Below are positions 57,261 to 64,000 of a DNA stretch of 64,000 nt, one piece after another. The DNA is from Elysia chlorotica. Taxonomy: Eukaryota > Mollusca > Gastropoda > Plakobranchidae. A program made the position numbers and the translations under genes. Each line of letters opens with the position of its first letter. Position 1 is the first letter of the stretch. Below the pieces are notes generated by a model. It had not been told where the DNA came from. It did not search any database and saw only the letters and a list, made by a program, of their open reading frames with translations. The stretch covers positions 421,234-485,233 of the forward strand of contig RQTK01000178.1 of the NCBI GenBank assembly GCA_003991915.1, in the 5' to 3' direction.

Positions 57261-60200
57261 AAGAAAGATATAGTACAAGTAAGCTACACGTCTTGTCTGC
57301 TATAGGAGTCTATTGATCTTTATTTGGTCCTGGGCGTTAATTTACAAATCAATCGATTTGCTTTACAACATAATAAGATTAAGAATAAAAAAAGCATTAA
57401 CAAAATGAATTGTTTTGCATGAAAGTATATGACAGCTTATTATTTTATTCATTGTGTATAAAGATAATAATACATAAATATGTCGGTTTATTCATCTGTT
57501 ATAACAATTCTTGGTTATGATTAGTCAGAAAAAAAGAAAATCATACTGAAAATTTGTTTAAGGAAATTACATATATGAAGACAGTTTCACACTTATTTTT
57601 TTTTTTAATTTTATCTTAAAATAATGTAAGAATAATTAACATACATCCTTGTGTAACAAAAAAAAAATGATTGTGCAATAGAGAGTCAGCTTGTGAAATG
57701 GAAAGGGAAAATTACAATTTGACCAATTTACAGATAATTTTTTTCCACATTGGCACAATACATGTACATGTATTAGATGTGAAAGTTCTAATATAAGTAA
57801 TGATTTTTTATGTGTTAGTGCCGAGAAATTTACTCGAGTCTTTTAAATCAGAAAAGGGATTGCTGCAATTAAATTTCTTTTCCTACAAAATGTGATGTAA
57901 TTGTAGTGCTAAGTACGAAAAGTTCATGACAAAAATAATGGGGTACTTCTTAATGTCAAAACTCGTCGAAATGAGTCGATATACAACCAGATCAAACAAT
58001 GTTCGTCGAAAGCGGACGAAATTGGACAAAATTTTACAAAGCAAGGATGAATCATAAAGCACGGGTGTTAAAATTACGTGCCAGTCAAATTCTTTCACAT
58101 CTTCGTCATACTGTTTCAGTAGAAAATGAATTGTATAATTAACCAAAAAAAAATTAAAAAAAACACAACAAAAACAAAAACAAAGCACACAGAAGGTGAT
58201 CATAAATAAAATAAAACAAAATTTAAATGCAGTTTAAAAAATTGACAATGAAGCATTGCTATAAATAAAACCACTACCCAAACCTCATGGGAACTGTGGC
58301 TCGTAAATCAGACTCCTTCAAAATGCCAAATAGAAAAAAGAAATGTACACCAATTGCGATTCAGAAGGCTGGCCACGAAACAAATAGTAGGGGTGTAGTG
58401 AAAAATGTAGAAAAGAAGAAAATATAATAAAGATACAATATCAATTTCTCTAATCAGTTAGCCTCAGGCGATTAGATGCAGCGAATGTGCGTGTTCTTTC
58501 GTTCAGCAAACTGTTAAAACATATGGAAAGACAGCGAGTATAATCCTATAGTTATACAAAAGAGCAACTTAGATTTTGAAAAGAATTGCTGTCATCATAC
58601 ACAGCACCAAGCATTAGTCTTGGTGATGTACACGTCAGTCATATGCAATAAAAATCTCGCATTGACCATCCTTTCTTCTTGGTCCTTTCAACTTACATGG
58701 ACATTTCGAATTTCATTTCTAATTCATAGTATTCCATCATCTGACCACCTGTTTACAAGCATGTGCTCTAAGCCCTGTCTAGGAAGTGACGAGGAAAGAG
58801 CCCTCCCAAAATTAACCTGCACAGCTTTTCTTAATTCCTAATTTTGGTGTGCACCCACCATCTAATTCTAAGAAATACATTTTAAGCAAATTTTGCATAC
58901 AAAGTGGGAATTTCTATCAACCAAACAAATAAAATCACTGAATGCCTGTTTTAAAAAGGGCAAAGCGTGACTGCAACAGATCCAATTGAATTTTAAAATC
59001 ATACTGATTTAGTGGGGCAGTCCCTTCCGAAAGAAAATAAATCTCAAGTGGTGTGCTTTTACTGTAAGAAAACAATAAATGCAAACTTGAAACTTGTAAT
59101 CAATAGAATGTGGACAAATAATATAATTATAATCCAAACATTTTGTTGTTTATTGTCAATCTTTAAAGGTGCGTTCATTATTTGTTAAGTTTCAAATATG
59201 AGTGGGTCTACAGTCACCTTTTGTATGTTTATTCTTACTTTAAACAAATTTATTCTAATGAAAAATTAGCAGGTACAAGTGGGGGGAGGGTGGGGCTGTC
59301 CCAGTAAGTTGGCCGTTTGGTCCTTACTTGGGAGGTATCCCGTTTGATCACACGATCGTCAAATCAACTTGATGGACTAATTTTTCTACTGGCGGGTTGT
59401 CAATAAACTCTTACTCCTGGTATCTCCGATCTGCACACTTTCTCAGGATCATGTACACGATACAGCCTAGTAGCTGACTCTTATCAATATGGCTGTTCTT
59501 TTTAAGTTATTTCAATATTGATTCAGATCAAGTTTGCCCCTACTTTACCTCTGAACTGGCGAAAAAGTAAGAAATAACTCATGGATGTATTAACACTGTG
59601 TCAAAAACTGGCTATATCTTCTATAGTGCTATCAAGGGCGACTATCTTGCTTTTTACCTATTGAATATTTTTATGACAGTTTGCTAGAACATTTTCAGTT
59701 TAATAAATCAAAATATCAAGAGAACAAACTGAAAAACTATACCATAAATACAAAAACCAGATCCTGGGCCATTGCTCTAGAGGCCTACGCTCAATGAATT
59801 CATCGGCTTTAGTAAAATTTTGTAGTTTCATCTGGTTTCAACAGATTTTGTAAGGTCTAGATGGATTTGACAGGTTTCAACGAGTTTCGATGGGTTTCAA
59901 CATGTTTCGACATTAAGAAGTACTGTGACAAATGTACAATTTTCACAAGTTGGAAAAATGAAAAAAAATTGTAAAATCATTGTAAACCTTGGGAACTTCA
60001 TGGTGAATAAAAAGACCAATGAAGATGTAACTGCAAATCTCTGCTTACAGTTGGATGACTGGCTATTATTTAAAAGTCTAAATATTTAATTTTCTACTTT
60101 TTACATTAGTCTTTAACAAAATGTGTGAAAAAATTGCAAAAAGAAAACATTGAAAGCGAATATATTAGAGACATAACAAAATATTTAATAAGATTGATTT

Positions 60201-61478
60201 TAGAGTTTGAAACTTGAAAATCCCATGACATAAAAAGATTATCTGTTTAGGTAGAGAAGCACATAATTTCAAGTCTCTGTTTCACATTGAAATTCCAAAC
60301 GAAAGACTTTTTCAAATTGTAAATGGTTTTAACATATATCACCTACAATCGAGTCTGCTCAAGATAAACCTCATAGTGACATCCTAAAAGTCTTATTTTA
60401 TCTTAAGTTTATAATAAACAGTGCAAAGTTAAAATAGTGAACTGGTGCCTCGGAAAAAAGTTCATATAATCAATAGTTTATCTTAAAAAAAAAAACGAAC
60501 GAAAGCACAAAAAGCATGATATTTAAATCTTGATCCACAGATGGCTCAGTGAGTGTATGTTGCATGAAATCCAATTCATGAAAGGCACCTTATATATGGC
60601 ACTGTTAGCAGACTTACCCTACGTGAAACAAAAAATATCTGTATGACTTTGCTCTGAATAAATTATCTTCAACCAGAGTAAAAATACATAAACCTTGAAC
60701 TTTGCAATATTATGAATTAAGCCGGCATGACATTCTATGTTGCAGTAATTAAAATGCTCAGTTTTTTGTGTGTTTTCGTTTTTATTTCGGCTTTTGCTTT
60801 CTTGACATTCCCCCGGTAAAACTATCTAAGAAACTGTATCCTGATACTAAAAGAGCATTATAAATTGCTCTCCTAAAACTGTAAAAAGATTGCCATTTAA
60901 ATGATATTTTTTTTCTTACAAGCAAAAAAATCACATAAGTATAAAAAACCAAATACTTTGATTAATTATAAATGCTGAAATCTAAAAAATAAAGAGTTGA
61001 TTACCCAAATTTTTGTTATCTTTGCATATCAAATATGTAACTCCAAAATTTCTCGGCATTGTTTAATATACAGTCATGCCAATCAAATCATTATAATTTA
61101 CTGAACATGTCACATACAGCTGCATAGTACATTGTATTGCAAGCCATAACTCCTTGAAAGACTTTAACTGAAATCCGACTAGCTTATTTTAAAAAAATAA
61201 AGAAAATCAGTAAATTTATGAAAAAATGGCATCACTAAATATATCAGATTTTACAAAACTTTCAGATACAGTTTTAGCTTAACACAATGCTGTCACAGAT
61301 TACCCATACAATAATAAATCCCCTTACAATACAACATGTATTCATTACAGAATACAGAGTAAACAAAACAAAAATGGCTCCTAATTTACTTCATTTGAGG
61401 CGAACTGAATGATTCTCAAACGATTGATAATATTAATCGACATCATATTGGAATATTTAGCATTGCAAGTGGGAATTT
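57261..61478. other. Intergenic to 3' UTR of PDXK, AT-rich
   Basis: No exon with matching phase was found on either strand. The PDXK 3' UTR must begin at 61478; AATAAA on the minus strand occurs at 60781-60786 among many A/T hexamers, so the end of the transcript cannot be fixed. Confidence 0.5.
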
Positions 61479-63886
61479 TCAAATCTCTTCAGCATGGAAG
61501 TCAACCTGAGGGTTTTCAATGTCACACTTGGACTGGACAAGACGAAGCTCCATTTGTTCCATAGTTGGGATCTCTCCACCCGCTAGACCTGATGACATAC
61601 CTTGTAAAAGTTATGACAATAAGATTGATCTTCTAAAGTTATGACAATAAGATTGATCTTCTTTAAATAAAGATATTAATTGAACATTCCTTATAAGGAA
61701 GTCATTTAATTTAAAAACAACCAGAAAAACGAAACAAAACAAAAAAAATTACAGAGGCTACAGATATGAAATTATTATCCACTCTAATTTTTATTCCTCT
61801 CATCTTAGATGTACTCAAACATACTTTCTCATTAGAAATTGCTAAAAAAAAATTAAATGCATGTTGATAAAGCTAGCTTTGAAGGTCTATTGATGCAATA
61901 TTAAACCTCAAGGTAGGTATAGCATTCTTGAAAAAAAATTATGATATATAAAAATTTACTCAAGTTTCTATCATATGTTTACATAGATCATTTATTAGAT
62001 TTTAAACATTTAAACTTCAATGAGCACTCTAGATTTTTTTCCTTTAAAGAAAAAAATAAAAGAATCTAACAAATTACACAACAAAAGCCAAATTTTAAAA
62101 TTGCAATAAAACAAAATTAAGATTTAGACATAATAGAAAAAAAATTATGTATCTAATAATCCTGTAAATAATCAACTTACTCTTTGCATGTTCATAAGTA
62201 CGGTTTATGACTTTCTGTACCACACTCACTGTCTTTTCAAGAGCGCTCTAGGAAATAATAATAATCATATACCACAAATGAAAACAATGTCATTTTGTCT
62301 GCTTATTTCAATAAAAACTGAGCTTGATTTCATTGTACCTTTCATGATGGTTCCCAAAGAGCCAGTCTGGCAGAGAGGGGTTCGTTTTGTCTCTGGGTTT
62401 ATCATCTTCTAGGTTTTAACAGGCTTTTAATAAGTATTAAAAAATGTATAAATGAAGTCATTAGAACTAGATTTATGGATAATTAAAATATCTTTTGTAA
62501 CTAATTTATTTAGAAGAAAATATTAACTTCAAACCTCTCTCTAGTTGCCACCATTCCTGTAAACATATTACTATAGATAATTTACCTTTGAAAAGAAAGA
62601 TTATTATAATAAGAATTTTCTTACACAACATGTTGAATTGGCCCTAATAAAAACATTGTGTTGGTGCACTCAGTTAAATCTGGTACATATTCATATATAA
62701 GTGTGTCTGTTTACTTTCTTTAAATTTTTACTCTGAAAAAAAAAATGACTTTGTTAATTTTTTTATCACCTAACATCAACAACTGCTATGTCACTTTTAT
62801 AAAATCTCTATCAACGCTAAGTTACACTTCTGCATATGTTCCAGTCCATTTTGAAATGAAAAAGAAAATCTCTTAAGGTTGTACTATTTTACCTTCAGAT
62901 TTTTGTCTTTGTCCAACCATGTCAACATTGATGCAGCAAACAAGTCACCAGTCCCCACAAAGATGGCATTCATGTAAGGGATTTTTATGCGATAGCGTTT
63001 TGATACACCATCTGTAATGGACGTATAAAAAGCTCTGTAAAAAAATGCTAATTTACCTTTTAATCATAAATCAATCGGTGAGACCGACACACCTAAAAAA
63101 ATATTTGTACATCTATGTTACTTTTCAGTTCTAGTGACACTAATAATTGCAATATAGTCAGTAGGGCAAGAGTTTAAAACTAAAATTGGGAAAATGTATG
63201 TCTCTTACTCATACTGAGCAACCATAGTACAATTTAAAATTGTCTCTTCTCACTCACTCGCCCATCAAAGTTAGTAAAAAACAAAGTGAAAAAAAAAAAA
63301 TTAAGCTGGGAGATGTTTAACATACAGTCAAACGTGATTTGATTGAGCACACACCCATTAAAATTCTCTATAGATATCAAATTCTTCCTTTCACAGATCA
63401 TATTCAAAGTTTATATGCGTATTCACAAAATCTGTCCACAGTTAATGACGACAGTCAAAGTTGTTTGAACCAATGCCTTGCACAATGAATCAACACATAA
63501 AGTAGATAATAAAGTTAAAAGGGGATAAACAAAGTTTTTTCCATTAAGATAAATATATAGTTTGTCTTTAAACAGAGTAAATATGCATGCCATTTAAAGA
63601 GAAAAAAAATGTATCTAAAATTGTATATAAACTATACTATTAGGTTAAAATAATAATGTACTTTATACAAAATTTTAAAGGGATTACAAGTAATCTTCCA
63701 TCTGCCCAAGACTAATTAAACTAATAGACCTTGCCTTTCTTATAGCTTGCCAGACACAACAGTTGTTCTTTGTTGATGCCGAGATTGCTGCTGCTGAGGA
63801 CAACTGTTGATACTCCCCGATCATGGAGTTTCTGCATGGCTGTAAATGCCTCTGCCTCCGTCGTTATTGGAAGTTTGGTCAATAAG
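61479..63886 (-). CDS. PDXK: Pyridoxal kinase, last four exons
   Basis: Pyridoxal kinase phosphorylates pyridoxal, pyridoxine and pyridoxamine with ATP in the cytosol, feeding the vitamin B6 salvage pathway. Exons: 63735-63886, 62893-63011, 62181-62247, 61479-61588 (ending TGA). Diagnostic segments: a helix-turn region LHDRGVSTVVLSSSNLG, then MNAIFVGTGDLFAASMLTWL, which holds the ribokinase-family GTGD motif with the catalytic aspartate and the anion hole, then KTVSVVQKVINRTYEHAK, and the C-terminal MEQMELRLVQSKCDIENPQ, matching human RLVQSKRDIEDPE. Phases agree: 2 in, then 1, 0, 1. The first intron here needs a GC donor (AAAG|GCAAGG). The N-terminal half lies beyond the right edge. Confidence 0.93.
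61609..61662. repeat. Tandem 26-bp duplication
   Basis: The sequence agttatgacaataagattga ending tcttct occurs twice in tandem just upstream of the last PDXK exon. Confidence 0.9.
63726..63736 (-). other. GC splice donor in PDXK
   Basis: Exon 63735-63886 ends AAGAAAG then GCAAGGTC. The GT six bases on (AAG|GTCTAT) would join in phase 0 and hit a stop at once (GCA TAA) in the next exon, whereas the GC site joins in phase 1 and reads YKKDGVSKRYRIKIPYMNAI, as the family requires. Confidence 0.82.
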
Positions 63887-63961
63887 CTAAAATCAAATAC
63901 ACACAAAGTAATATGTAGAGCACTGGAAACACTTTTAGTTGACTAATAATTAATTCCATCT

Positions 63962-64000
63962 AGTAGAGAGAGAAAGAAAGATAGATAGAGAGAGAGTGAG
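63962..64000. repeat. GA/GATA-rich microsatellite at the right edge
   Basis: The sequence agagagaaagaaagatagat and onward runs off the window. Confidence 0.9.

Overview
The window is nuclear DNA from an animal: AT-rich, full of introns, microsatellites and decayed retrotransposons, with canonical animal splice sites. The protein families (a NEK1-type kinase, pyridoxal kinase, a DUF1647-like membrane protein), tRNA-derived SINEs with long repeat tails and frequent agatctag-like motifs suggest a lophotrochozoan, most likely a gastropod mollusc. That placement is inference; no species-diagnostic sequence was identified.

Layout. (1) 199-21364, minus strand: NEK1, a cilium and DNA-damage-linked kinase. 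About 27 exons could be assembled with matching splice phases, from the start codon through the complete kinase domain into the coiled-coil tail; the 3' end lies beyond the left edge. (2) 23684-29393, plus strand, head to head with NEK1: a gene I do not recognise, reconstructed from four or five exons. Its third exon appears split by about 2.5 kb that carries a 791-bp inverted-repeat element and is flanked by a 52-bp exact exon duplication. (3) 29.5-35.8 kb: intergenic, with a non-LTR retrotransposon remnant, a pogo-like MITE and a nested tandem duplication carrying a retroposed insert. (4) 35898-36801, minus: a C2H2-like zinc-finger protein with a three-uORF leader. (5) 37-42.7 kb: retrotransposon remnant, SINEs and long CT/GA/TG tracts. 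(6) 42753-55614, minus: a type II membrane, glycosyltransferase-like protein of the DUF1647 kind in at least nine exons, its introns heavily invaded by SINEs, tandem duplications, trinucleotide arrays and a LINE. (7) 56.5-57.3 kb: GATA/GA repeat cluster. (8) 61479-63886, minus: the last four exons of pyridoxal kinase (PDXK); the 5' part lies beyond the right edge.

The genes do not form a pathway; this is an ordinary animal gene neighbourhood. The most interesting points are the unrecognised gene with its split exon and unusually long flanking duplication, two introns whose reading frames require GC-AG splicing (NEK1 and PDXK), a NEK1 cassette region readable in two frames, partial duplication of an exon together with an ATG-repeat array, and a 3' hairpin tail shared by a LINE and two short SINE-like insertions. 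All gene models come from reading the sequence alone: exon edges were set by splice consensus plus phase continuity, and family names from remembered protein similarity.
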